Shown here: piece after piece, positions 55,839 to 64,000 of the stretch
Layout of the letters: each line of letters opens with the position of its first letter
How positions within the stretch are numbered: position 1 is the first letter of the stretch
Source of the DNA: Aquabacterium sp.
GTDB taxonomy: Bacteria; Pseudomonadota; Gammaproteobacteria; Burkholderiales; Burkholderiaceae_C
Assembly: GCA_030654395.1 (NCBI GenBank)
Contig: JAURXM010000025.1
Coordinates: forward strand, 62,001-126,000
Direction: 5' to 3'
DNA length: 64,000 nt
Made by a program: the position numbers and the translations under genes
The notes under the pieces: model-generated
Told to the model about the DNA's origin: nothing
Databases searched by the model: none
What the model saw: the letters and a program-made list of their open reading frames with translations, nothing else

Positions 55839-56075
55839 CTAACCCTTGGTCTGATAGACATAAGGTTTTTGAGCTACGCGGGATTCGCGGCTGGCTTGCT
55901 GCACATCGCTGCCAACGGGTTGGGTGTCCCACAGTAGAAAACGGCCCTGGCGCTGTCGTGACTCCAGTTGGGGGTCACGCGCTTTCAAGCTGTCGATGAA
56001 CTGCGTGACATCGGATTTGTAGGGTTTCCAAAAAAGCGGCATACGGGCACCAATCAATGCGGTCAAGTTGCTCAT
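55839..56075 (-). CDS. DUF3460 family protein
   Basis: A 78-residue protein of a family I know only from Burkholderiales. YKSDVTQFIDSLKARDPQLE and RQRQGRFLLWDTQPVG are the conserved core, and it ends in QKPYVYQTKG. The function is unknown; it is consistently placed before scpA, as here, 16 bases away. ATG 56075 is used; MPLFWKPYKSD at 56042 is an alternative start closer to the family's usual length. It is divergent from the CYTH gene. Confidence 0.85.
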   Translation of the reverse strand: MSNLTALIGARMPLFWKPYKSDVTQFIDSLKARDPQLESRQRQGRFLLWDTQPVGSDVQQASRESRVAQKPYVYQTKG

Positions 56076-56114
56076 TTTATCGGGCGGAATGGCTTTAAGT
56101 TGCTTTAGAAGCGC

Positions 56115-57197
56115 ATGACAATGCCAAGCATGCAGGAAATCGAACTGAAATTTCAAATCCCAGCCACTTCGCTGTCCCATATTCAAGCCGAATTCAAGCA
56201 ACTCAGCCTAGGACAAGACTGCGACTTGGTGTTGCGTGCTGCTTATTTCGACACCCCTGATCGCCTGCTTGGCGGTGCGCGCATGGCGCTGCGGGTTCGC
56301 CAAGAGGGCGCGCTGTGGGTGCAAACGCTCAAAGCCGCTGGCAGCAATACCATGATCCGCGTGGAGGACAACCAACCCGCCACGCCACCGGAGTCGGGTC
56401 AACCCATATTGGTCGACCTCAGCAGGCATGCCGGCGGGCCAGCGCAAGACGCACTGATGCGGGTTTTGAACTGGTCACCGAAGCATGACCCCTTAGGTAC
56501 ACAGACGGACTTGATCGAGTTGTATCGGACGGACATCACGCGCACCCGCGTCCAGGTCACCATCGGCGAAGGCACGCCATACCAAGGTGTCGTTGAGCTG
56601 GCGTTGGATCTGGGGCACATCCATGCAGGGCAGCTGCAAACTGACGTGTGTGAACTGGAGATCGAGTCGATATCGGGCTCACCCATGGCTGTGATCATGG
56701 CTGGTCGCGATTGGGTTGCCCGACACGGCCTTTGGCTGGATACGCAAACCAAGGCACACCGGGGTGACCGCCTAGCACGTCAAATATCAGCGCCTGTAGC
56801 GAGCAAAGGCCTGTCTGAGCGCAAAACCAAAAACAAAACCAAGCACGACATCACCCCGGCACAACGTTGGCGAGCCGCAATCGAGAACTGCTTGGAAACC
56901 ATCACCAGCAACACGAGTGAACTGGCAAGCCTTGAGCCCACCGACACCGCTGCACTGACCTGCGCGTGGCGCCGAGGCTTGCGCCATTTGCGTGCGCTGT
57001 GCCGCAACATGGATGCATCGACCGCGCCCTTCAGCCATGAGGCCATGGACAAGGCCTCACAGCTTTTGAGTCAACTCGATTTAATCTGCCAAACCCAATC
57101 ACGGGCCGATGCCATCAGCTTGGCGCAATCAGAACGATCTACGGGCCTTTGTTTGGACATTTTGTCCGGCCTCAATGGATACGCATACCGGGCTTAG
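56115..57197 (+). CDS. CYTH domain protein (putative inorganic triphosphatase) with weak CHAD-like tail
   Basis: A 360-residue protein. The N-terminal half is a CYTH tunnel-fold domain: EIELKFQI has the ExExK signature, then [31 protein letters not shown] and [10 protein letters not shown], with the acidic and basic residues that line the tunnel. E. coli YgiF is an inorganic triphosphatase of this kind. The C-terminal 140 residues are helical and contain [18 protein letters not shown], like the CHAD repeat but lacking its conserved His near the start. The protein is shorter than YgiF, so the CHAD part may be partial. Three start codons (56115, 56121, 56130) are possible. Its 3' end overlaps metG by 26 bases. 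Confidence 0.82.
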   Translation: MTMPSMQEIELKFQIPATSLSHIQAEFKQLSLGQDCDLVLRAAYFDTPDRLLGGARMALRVRQEGALWVQTLKAAGSNTMIRVEDNQPATPPESGQPILVDLSRHAGGPAQDALMRVLNWSPKHDPLGTQTDLIELYRTDITRTRVQVTIGEGTPYQGVVELALDLGHIHAGQLQTDVCELEIESISGSPMAVIMAGRDWVARHGLWLDTQTKAHRGDRLARQISAPVASKGLSERKTKNKTKHDITPAQRWRAAIENCLETITSNTSELASLEPTDTAALTCAWRRGLRHLRALCRNMDASTAPFSHEAMDKASQLLSQLDLICQTQSRADAISLAQSERSTGLCLDILSGLNGYAYRA

Positions 57198-59271
57198 CAC
57201 CGGCAACAGGCTCCAGCACGTAAATACCGGGATTGGCTTTTTCGTCCGCATGTGATGCCGCCAGCACCATGCCCTCGCTGACGCCAAATTTCATCTTGCG
57301 CGGCGCCAAGTTGGCGACCATCACCGTGTGCTTGCCAATCAAGTCTTCAGGCTTGTAGGCATCTTTGATACCGCTAAAGACATTGCGCATACGGCCCTCA
57401 CCCACGTCCAGTGTCAGACGCAACAACTTGGTGCTGCCCTCGACGTGCTCTGCGTTGACAATCAAGGCGATGCGCAGATCGATCTTGGCAAAATCATCGA
57501 TGGTGATGACAGGGGCGATGTCTTCACCACCAGGCGAAGGCACTTCAACGACAGGTGCAGCTGGCGCCTCAAACAACGCATCGAGCAATTTGGGGTCAAC
57601 ACGCTGCATGAGGTGCTTGTACTCGCCAATACTGTGCCCACCCTCACGCCCAGCCAAGAGTTGACCGCTGTCAGCAAAAGTCAAAGGCTCAATCTTGAGA
57701 AAGGCTTCCACGTTGGCAGACAACACCGGCAGCACTGGTTTGAGATACAAACTCAACAAACGGAAGGCTTCGATGCAGACCGTGCAAACCTCTTGTAACC
57801 GTGCATCCTGCCCCTCTTGCTTGGCCAACTCCCAAGGCTTATTGGCGTCGACATATTCGTTGACACGATCGGCTAGCAGCATGATTTCACGCAGCACCTT
57901 ACCCAGCTCACGCTGCTCGTACAACTCAGCCACACCGGCCGATCCGGTCTGCAAGGTACGCAGCAAAGCTTGCCCATCGCTCCCCAACGAAGAGGTCAAC
58001 TGACCACCAAATCGTTTACTCAAAAAACCCGCAGCGCGACTGGCAATGTTGATGTACTTGCCGACCAAATCGCTGTTCACGCGAGCCACGAAATCGTCAC
58101 GGCTGAAGTCCACATCCTCGACACGCGAGTTGAGCTTGGCCGCGATGTAGTAGCGCAACCATTCGGCATTCATCCCCAAGCTGAGGTACTTCAATGGGTC
58201 TAGGCCAGTGCCTCGGCTCTTGCTCATTTTCTCGCCGTTGTTCACTGTTAAGAAACCGTGCACATTGACTTGATTAGGCAGTTTGCGGCCACTGAACTTC
58301 AGCATAGCGGGCCAGAACAGGGTATGAAAGTAAGTGATGTCCTTGCCAATAAAGTGAATCTGCTCGACAGCAGGGTCAGCCATGTATTCGTCAAAGCTGC
58401 GTGTGTCAGCGTAGCGTGCCTTGGGGCCGCCTGCTTCAAAATAGCCCTTGAGTGAGGCAAGGTAACCCACTGGCGCATCCAGCCAAACATAGAAATATTT
58501 ACGGGGAGAGCCCTCGGGCAGATCAGGGATTTCAATGCCGAAATACGGTGCGTCGCGGCTGATATCCCAGTCGCTCAAGCCACCCACGCCGTTTTCGTCC
58601 TTGGTGAACCATTCTTTGATCTTGTTGACCACTTCGGTTTGCAGCTTGCCGTCTTGTGTCCAGTTTTCAAGAAACTCAAAACAACGTGGGTCAGACAGCT
58701 TGAAGAAGTAGTGCTCACTGCTCTTCATGATGGGCGTGGCGCCGCTCAACGCGGAATAAGGGCTCTTCAAATCCGTTGGCGCATAAACGGCGCCGCAAGA
58801 CTCACACGAATCACCGTATTGATCCTTTGCACCGCACTTGGGGCACTCACCTTTGATAAAGCGATCCGGCAGGAACATGCTTTTCTCAGGATCGAAAAAC
58901 TGATCGATGGTGCGCACTGTGATCAAACCTTGATCACGCAAAGCGCGGTAAATATCTTGGGCCAAGGCGTGGTTATCTGGGCTATCAGTCGATGACCAGT
59001 GGTCGAAGCCGATGTGAAACCCCTCGAGATACGGCTTGCGGCCAGCAGCAATGTCAGCCACAAACTGCTGAGGTGTTTTGCCTGCCTTTTCGGCGGCGAT
59101 CATGATGGGAGCGCCGTGTGCGTCATCTGCCCCCACAAAATGCACCTGATGGCCTTGCATGCGCTGGAACCGCACCCAAATGTCAGCCTGGATGTACTCC
59201 ATGATGTGACCAATGTGGAAGTGACCATTGGCGTAAGGCAGCGCGGTGGTAACAAAAAGCTGACGTGACAT
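57172..59271 (-). CDS. metG: Methionyl-tRNA synthetase
   Basis: Charges tRNA-Met and initiator tRNA. The 699-residue protein has [20 protein letters not shown] with the HIGH motif, the zinc knuckle [18 protein letters not shown] and KMSKSRGTG. The C-terminal tRNA-binding/dimerisation domain begins at about residue 590 ([20 protein letters not shown]). I chose ATG 59271 because the family starts [16 protein letters not shown]. It diverges from mrp, a linkage also seen in E. coli. Its last 26 bases overlap the convergent CYTH gene. Confidence 0.97.
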   Translation of the reverse strand: MSRQLFVTTALPYANGHFHIGHIMEYIQADIWVRFQRMQGHQVHFVGADDAHGAPIMIAAEKAGKTPQQFVADIAAGRKPYLEGFHIGFDHWSSTDSPDNHALAQDIYRALRDQGLITVRTIDQFFDPEKSMFLPDRFIKGECPKCGAKDQYGDSCESCGAVYAPTDLKSPYSALSGATPIMKSSEHYFFKLSDPRCFEFLENWTQDGKLQTEVVNKIKEWFTKDENGVGGLSDWDISRDAPYFGIEIPDLPEGSPRKYFYVWLDAPVGYLASLKGYFEAGGPKARYADTRSFDEYMADPAVEQIHFIGKDITYFHTLFWPAMLKFSGRKLPNQVNVHGFLTVNNGEKMSKSRGTGLDPLKYLSLGMNAEWLRYYIAAKLNSRVEDVDFSRDDFVARVNSDLVGKYINIASRAAGFLSKRFGGQLTSSLGSDGQALLRTLQTGSAGVAELYEQRELGKVLREIMLLADRVNEYVDANKPWELAKQEGQDARLQEVCTVCIEAFRLLSLYLKPVLPVLSANVEAFLKIEPLTFADSGQLLAGREGGHSIGEYKHLMQRVDPKLLDALFEAPAAPVVEVPSPGGEDIAPVITIDDFAKIDLRIALIVNAEHVEGSTKLLRLTLDVGEGRMRNVFSGIKDAYKPEDLIGKHTVMVANLAPRKMKFGVSEGMVLAASHADEKANPGIYVLEPVAGAKPGMRIH

Positions 59272-59418
59272 GTTGCGATTCTGGTTGGCGAGCAGCCCTA
59301 TCCCATCGGATCCGGCCCTGCCCATGTTCTTGGAGGGAGTCCGAGATTTTAGGCCGCGCAGCGTGCCACACTGCAATAGACTGCCCGCCTTGACCGAATT
59401 CTTATCCTAGTTTGCCGT

Positions 59419-60531
59419 ATGAACGACCTTTCACCGATTGAGACCCGCATCCAAGAAGCCCTAGGCAGGGTCATTGACCCCTTGACTGGACAGGACTGGA
59501 TCTCATCACGCCATGTGAAATCCATCAAAATGGCAGGCGGCACGGCGCACATCGCCATCGCGCTGGGTTATCCGGCGCAGTCCCAGTGGCCGGCTTACAC
59601 CAGCCTGATCGAGGCTGCGCTCGCTGGCATAGACGGCATCAAACAAGTTGATGTCAGTTGGTCCACCCACATACAAACACATGCCGCCACCCGCGGCCAA
59701 GCCTTGCTGTCCGGCGTCAAAAACGTGATTGCAGTGGCTTCAGGCAAAGGCGGCGTGGGCAAGAGCACCACGGCGGTGAACTTGGCCTTGGCACTGGCGG
59801 CTGAAGGCGCACGCGTTGGCATGCTCGACGCCGACATTTATGGCCCCAGCCAGCCCCTGATGCTCGGGCTCAAAGGCAAGCCCGATAGCCCCGATGGCAA
59901 AACCATCACGCCACCCATGAGTCACGGCATCCAAATGATGTCAATGGGCTTGCTGGTAGAGGATCAATCTCCCACCATTTGGCGCGGCCCCATGGCCAGC
60001 CAAGCCTTTGACCAGTTGCTGCGATTGAGCAACTGGGGCGAGCCAAACGAGCCGCTTGACTACCTTGTCGTGGACATGCCGCCTGGCACGGGAGACATCC
60101 ACCTGAGCATCAGCCAGCGCTCTCCGCTGACAGCAGCCATCATTGTCACCACCCCCCAAGACATGGCTTTATTGGATGCGCGCAAGGGCTTAAAGATGTT
60201 CGAAAAGGTCAGCGTGCCTGTGCTGGGCGTGGTTGAAAACATGGCTGTTTTTTGCTGCCCGAATTGTGGCCACGAAGCCCACATTTTTGGACAAGACGGC
60301 GGCAAAATCATGGCCGAAGAATTCAAGGTGCCCTTGCTGGGCGCCATGCCCTTAGACCTCGACATCCGAGTGCACGCGGACAGCGGGCAACCCACCTTGG
60401 TGGCCGCACCGCAAAGCAAGGTTGCTCAACTGTACAAAGGCATGGCCCGTAAACTGGCTGCAGATCTGTCTCGCCTCCCCAAGGACTACTCGGCCAAAAT
60501 GCCGGGGGTCACCGTACAACCCTTGGCTTAA
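59419..60531 (+). CDS. mrp: Mrp/ApbC iron-sulfur cluster carrier ATPase
   Basis: A 370-residue P-loop ATPase that carries and transfers Fe-S clusters. An N-terminal DUF59/FeS-assembly domain (residues 7-90) is followed by the deviant Walker A AVASGKGGVGKSTTAVNLAL, MLDADIYGPSQPLMLG, and the CxxC at AVFCCPNCGHEAHIFG, which binds the cluster between two subunits. VDMPPGTGDIHLSISQR is also typical. It diverges from metG and ends 12 bases before the PAS kinase, so the two may share a transcript. Confidence 0.95.
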   Translation: MNDLSPIETRIQEALGRVIDPLTGQDWISSRHVKSIKMAGGTAHIAIALGYPAQSQWPAYTSLIEAALAGIDGIKQVDVSWSTHIQTHAATRGQALLSGVKNVIAVASGKGGVGKSTTAVNLALALAAEGARVGMLDADIYGPSQPLMLGLKGKPDSPDGKTITPPMSHGIQMMSMGLLVEDQSPTIWRGPMASQAFDQLLRLSNWGEPNEPLDYLVVDMPPGTGDIHLSISQRSPLTAAIIVTTPQDMALLDARKGLKMFEKVSVPVLGVVENMAVFCCPNCGHEAHIFGQDGGKIMAEEFKVPLLGAMPLDLDIRVHADSGQPTLVAAPQSKVAQLYKGMARKLAADLSRLPKDYSAKMPGVTVQPLA

Positions 60532-60543
60532 CGCTCAGCGATC

Positions 60544-63162
60544 ATGCCTACTCCCTCGCCTTTGCATGTCGATGATGCCTGGTTTGACCTGGTACCTTTG
60601 GCCATGCTTGAATTCAGTGAGCATGGTCGTGTCTTACGTACCAACTCGGCCCTCAGTGCCTTATTGGGCTACGCCATACCAGCAGGCAGTACGCTAGGCG
60701 ATACGCCCCAGGCCTTGCAGCGCCTTTGCGGTTGGGATTCACCGCTGACTTTGCTGGCACTGGGGCCTGAAGACGGGCCACTGCAAAGCCAAGTCAACCA
60801 ACTGCGCCCCGACACCGCCGCAGTCAACTTGCTAAGCCACGTCTGGACCCAAGCGCAGTCAAACCAAAACGCAAACAGGCGATTCCTCTGTGCGATCAAA
60901 GAAGCACCTCGTGCTGAGGCCACAACAAGCACACCCACCAGCAGCATCACATCCGATGCTGATGCTGCCGCATTGCCAGACCAGACCCAGCTGCTGCATG
61001 AACTGAGCACCATCCTTGAAAGCACTCCCGCAGGCATCGCCTATCTGAGGGGCGACTTGCTGGTGCGATGCAACCGGCGCCTTGAGCGCATGTTGGATCA
61101 ACCGCCAGGCTCAATGGCCGGGCAACATCTCGCCTCACTGCTGGCCAGTGATCCACGCATTGACCGCGTCGTCACCGAAATGGCAACTGAGCTGGTTCGA
61201 TCGGAGCAGTTCGCCAGCGAATTGGAGATTGTCATGCCTGGGCAAACGCCTCGGTATTACGCCCTGTCGGCCCGGCGTATTGGCGATTCGGTTGATCCGC
61301 TTGAAGTCATCGCGGTCCTGTCGGACATCACAGACATCCGCATGCAGCAGGCGCAACTTCAAGCTTTGGGGCGTGACCGGGATTTGATGTTCTCTCTCTC
61401 AGGTGTAGGCATCGCTTTCGTCAAGGATGACCTGATTCAAAGCGCCAACCCTGCCTTATCCCATTTGGTTGGCGACGACTCAGCCAATCTCACAGGTCGC
61501 TCCTTGTTGAGCATGTATGCACCTCAAGCAAACAGCAATCCAGACCCGGACATCACCGGCATGCTGAGGAGCTTAGGGCACTGGCAAGGTGAACGTGCAC
61601 TGATCACCCGCGATGGCAGCACGCTCTGGGCCGAGGTCGCGCTGCGCCTGGTCAACCCTCAGCAAGCCAGCGATGGCTTCATTGCCTCGTTTGTCAATGT
61701 CGATGACCGCCATCGCGCCGAGCAAAACCTGACGCTGCAATCCGATCGCACCAGAGCCATTCTCGACTCTGTTTTTGTGGGTATCGTCACGCTCGATCCA
61801 CAAGGTATCGCATGGATGAACCGATCTGCTAGGCGCATGTTTGCTGGCGATTTGGCTGACTTCGTAGGGCAACCGCTGAGCACCGTCGCCACATCAGATC
61901 TGGATCACCCATTCAGGTTCACAGACTACCTTGATGACTTGCTAGACGGCCAGTCACATACGTTCGAATGTCAGGTTGTGGGACGCGATGGGCGTGTTTT
62001 CTGGGTAGTCGGCAATGCCGTTGTCACCCTAGGCGAATTCAACCAAAGGCACATCACCTACGCGCTGCTAGACATCGATCGCCGTCGTCAGGCTGAGGCC
62101 CAATCGGTCGAGGCCCAAGCCACACTACAGCGCATCATCGCCATGGCCCCCATGGCCATCACATTGATTGACTCCAAACAACTCACCCTTGTCCAAGCCA
62201 ATCAGGCCGCATCTGCCTTCATGAACATGGAGCCAGTCAAAGCATTGGGCAAAACACCAGAAGCCATCTTCAACACCGATCGTGCGCGGATACTGCGCGC
62301 CGATATGCAACACGCGCTGGACAGCGGTCAATCTGTTCACCGTGAATACAGCCGAAACCAAAACGGCATCAACCAAGTATGGGATGTCAACTACCTGCCA
62401 TTGGCGCGTGAGGGCGAATCCGCTGACCAACTGCTGCTGGTGGCGTCTGACATCACCGAGCAGCGTGCTGCAGAGCAAGCGCGGTTGGATGCGGCCATCT
62501 CCCAGCGCGAGATGCTCGTCAAGGAAGTACACCATCGCATCAAGAACAATTTGCAAGGTGTAGCGGGCTTGTTGCAACAAATCGCCGCGCGCAAGCCTGA
62601 GGTCGCCTCGGCCATTTCAGAAGTTGTTGGACAAGTCCAAGCTATTGCACAGGTTTACGGCCTACAAGTGGGCTCCGGTGGGCCACTCAGACTCAAACTG
62701 GTCGTCGAGGCGATTGCCGCATCGGTTCAACGCACCTTCACGCGGCAAATATCCCTTGTTGTCGAAGGACAACATGCTGGGGACTGGCAACTGCCCGAAG
62801 CCGAATCGATCCCCATTGCGTTGTGCCTCAATGAACTGCTGACCAACGCACACAAGCACGGCATCGGCAGTGCCCCTGTCATTTGCACCCTACTTTCGGG
62901 TGACCAAGGTGTGAGCATCAAAATTCGCGGACTAGGGCAATTGCCCCCCGGATTCAATGTTGAGCGGGTTCCTGGCGGGGTCTCGGGCTTGGGGCTGGTT
63001 CGGGCACTGCTGCCTCGGCGTAGCGCCAAATTGACACTCACACAAGAGGGTGATGAGGTAGTTACCTGCGTCAATCTAAGCCCTCCGGGGATAATTTTGA
63101 TCCAACACCCCCTAGTCTTGGGTGAACCCACTGGTCAGCAGACCACTCTTTGGCCACAATAG
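60544..63162 (+). CDS. Cytoplasmic multi-PAS sensor histidine kinase (HisKA_2 type)
   Basis: An 872-residue kinase without signal peptide or membrane helix. Several PAS domains fill the first 640 residues, for example ALGRDRDLMFSLSGVGIAFV near 275 and LDSVFVGIVTLDPQGIAWMN near 410, and one around 515-630. The phosphoacceptor region VKEVHHRIKNNLQGVAGLLQ places the His at about 663-664, the HisKA_2/HWE-related arrangement found in EutW- and PdtaS-like kinases. ALCLNELLTNAHKHGIG is the N box. It pairs with the ANTAR regulator encoded 116 bases downstream. The signals it senses are unknown. The last 20 residues extend beyond the usual family end. Confidence 0.85.
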   Translation: MPTPSPLHVDDAWFDLVPLAMLEFSEHGRVLRTNSALSALLGYAIPAGSTLGDTPQALQRLCGWDSPLTLLALGPEDGPLQSQVNQLRPDTAAVNLLSHVWTQAQSNQNANRRFLCAIKEAPRAEATTSTPTSSITSDADAAALPDQTQLLHELSTILESTPAGIAYLRGDLLVRCNRRLERMLDQPPGSMAGQHLASLLASDPRIDRVVTEMATELVRSEQFASELEIVMPGQTPRYYALSARRIGDSVDPLEVIAVLSDITDIRMQQAQLQALGRDRDLMFSLSGVGIAFVKDDLIQSANPALSHLVGDDSANLTGRSLLSMYAPQANSNPDPDITGMLRSLGHWQGERALITRDGSTLWAEVALRLVNPQQASDGFIASFVNVDDRHRAEQNLTLQSDRTRAILDSVFVGIVTLDPQGIAWMNRSARRMFAGDLADFVGQPLSTVATSDLDHPFRFTDYLDDLLDGQSHTFECQVVGRDGRVFWVVGNAVVTLGEFNQRHITYALLDIDRRRQAEAQSVEAQATLQRIIAMAPMAITLIDSKQLTLVQANQAASAFMNMEPVKALGKTPEAIFNTDRARILRADMQHALDSGQSVHREYSRNQNGINQVWDVNYLPLAREGESADQLLLVASDITEQRAAEQARLDAAISQREMLVKEVHHRIKNNLQGVAGLLQQIAARKPEVASAISEVVGQVQAIAQVYGLQVGSGGPLRLKLVVEAIAASVQRTFTRQISLVVEGQHAGDWQLPEAESIPIALCLNELLTNAHKHGIGSAPVICTLLSGDQGVSIKIRGLGQLPPGFNVERVPGGVSGLGLVRALLPRRSAKLTLTQEGDEVVTCVNLSPPGIILIQHPLVLGEPTGQQTTLWPQ

Positions 63163-63278
63163 GGCCTTGCGTCAAAGCAAGGTCGCTTGTATGCCACGCA
63201 TTAAACCAATCAAACAGGACGCGTGCGAGTTACCCCAGTCGTTTTGAGTCGGGGTTGGAGCCGGTAGAGGAAACAGTT

Positions 63279-63908
63279 GTGAATCACAAAGGCAAGATCC
63301 TCGTAGTCGACGATGACCGTTTGGTCCTCGCGACTTTGACGCATGGTCTGGCTCAGGCAGGCTACGAAGTCATCGATGCAGACAATGGCGATGACGCCAT
63401 TCTGTTGGCACGTCAGCACAGACCCGACTTGGCACTGCTAGATATCCGCATGGAGGGCAAATCAGGCTTTGATGTTGCAGCCTACCTGCGTGAGTACTGC
63501 CAAATTCCCTTTATGTTCCTCTCGGCTTTTTCGGACGAGGCGACAGTTAAAAAAGTCAAAGAACTGGGCGCATTGACCTCTTTGGTCAAGCCACTGGATA
63601 TCCAGCAAATCGTATCTGCCGTTGATACTGTCTTTTCCAAACGTGTGACACGCCAGGCAGCCACGGTGGCGGCACCGGAAGCCACAGCCCCTGCAAAACA
63701 GGCAGAGAAGCAGGCCGATACCACCGACCCGTTGACGCAATCTGTGGCTGTGGCCATGGGTATCGTCATGCACAGACATTCACTGACTCGCGTCAAAGCT
63801 CTAGACAAACTGCGCAACCAAGCTCAGCAAGAAGACTGCGCCCTTGAGGCGTTGTGCGAACGCTTGCTCACCGCGCAAGAAATCATGGCGGGGCTCGGCT
63901 CACTTTAA
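63279..63908 (+). CDS. Response regulator with RNA-binding ANTAR domain
   Basis: A 209-residue regulator. The receiver has ILVVDDDRLVLATL with acidic residues at 11-13, the phosphoacceptor Asp55 in LALLDIRMEGKSGFD and Lys in TSLVKPLD. A Pro/Ala/Gln linker of about 25 residues leads to the ANTAR helix bundle at about 150-205 (SVAVAMGIVMHRHSLTRVKA). ANTAR regulators bind paired hexaloop hairpins in mRNA leaders and prevent termination. GTG 63279 is the start, supported by AGAGG 8 bases upstream; no ATG lies at the same place. Its target is not evident in this window. The last 92 bases of the window show no complete gene. Confidence 0.9.
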   Translation: MNHKGKILVVDDDRLVLATLTHGLAQAGYEVIDADNGDDAILLARQHRPDLALLDIRMEGKSGFDVAAYLREYCQIPFMFLSAFSDEATVKKVKELGALTSLVKPLDIQQIVSAVDTVFSKRVTRQAATVAAPEATAPAKQAEKQADTTDPLTQSVAVAMGIVMHRHSLTRVKALDKLRNQAQQEDCALEALCERLLTAQEIMAGLGSL

Positions 63909-64000
63909 CGCTGGTGGCAAAGCTCGCTGCTGTGCATCGAGCGAATCCATCAGGGTGAAGTAAAAACACGCACCAGCACCCGGACTGGCCTCAGCCCAAA

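Noticed and set aside
63165-63182. Six-base-pair hairpin with a six-base loop (GTCAAA) in the leader of the ANTAR regulator
   Set aside because: ANTAR targets need paired hexaloops with A at position 1 and G at position 4; this loop has neither and I find no second hairpin at the right spacing.

Overview
The window is a 64 kb stretch of a betaproteobacterial chromosome, almost certainly Burkholderiales and most like Comamonadaceae. The evidence is gene order and family content: mltG-tmk-holB-pilZ-tatD, lolB-ispE-tRNA-Gln-prs-rplY-pth, ffh-ccsA/ypjD-PP0621-pilS-pilR-ampD, a Lys/Ala/Pro-rich histone H1-like protein, and a DUF3460 gene in front of scpA. GC content looks to be in the middle to high fifties but was not computed. 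I see no rRNA, insertion sequence, prophage, integrase or CRISPR array. This is dense core genome with a few accessory-looking blocks.

Layout. 1-1323: the rnfH-ratA pair diverges from smpB. 1324-5822: an AraC-type regulator with its own promoter, metC, rimO and a GNAT acetyltransferase. 5837-8761: a polar amino-acid ABC transporter (binding protein and two permeases) without an ATPase gene and with a shortened first permease. 8841-13286: a small conserved protein, then the mltG-tmk-holB-pilZ-tatD run with 4-base overlaps at its head. 13326-15119: ygfZ and xthA. 15130-19162: mutM, a dynamin-like GTPase and mutY, which puts two 8-oxoguanine glycosylases around a membrane-remodelling type GTPase. 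19252-25825: a TPR protein, lolB, ispE, tRNA-Gln, prs, rplY, pth and a small exported protein. 25853-31724: rsmD-coaD-ferredoxin, ftsY, a DUF2726 protein, ffh and a CcsA-like membrane protein. 31755-35950: a PP0621 protein, the PilS/PilR two-component pair and ampD.

36016-40361 holds class Ia ribonucleotide reductase (nrdA, nrdB) behind a textbook pair of NrdR boxes. The histone H1-like gene, a YggU protein, a small coiled protein and ettA follow. 43817-48355 is an unusual TRAP-like system: a lipoprotein, an AdeT/DUF6091-type binding protein and a fused membrane permease. Next come a metzincin-like lipoprotein, a DinG/YoaA-type helicase, the DUF3460-scpA-panB-panC operon, a CYTH protein, and metG divergent from mrp. 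The window ends with a soluble multi-PAS HisKA_2 histidine kinase and an ANTAR response regulator, a pair that in known systems acts through RNA antitermination.

Most genes are housekeeping. The items most worth a second look are the AdeT-type TRAP cluster, the ATPase-less ABC operon, the GTPase between mutM and mutY, the eleven-C tract that sits exactly one base away from fusing yggU to the next gene, and the kinase/ANTAR pair.
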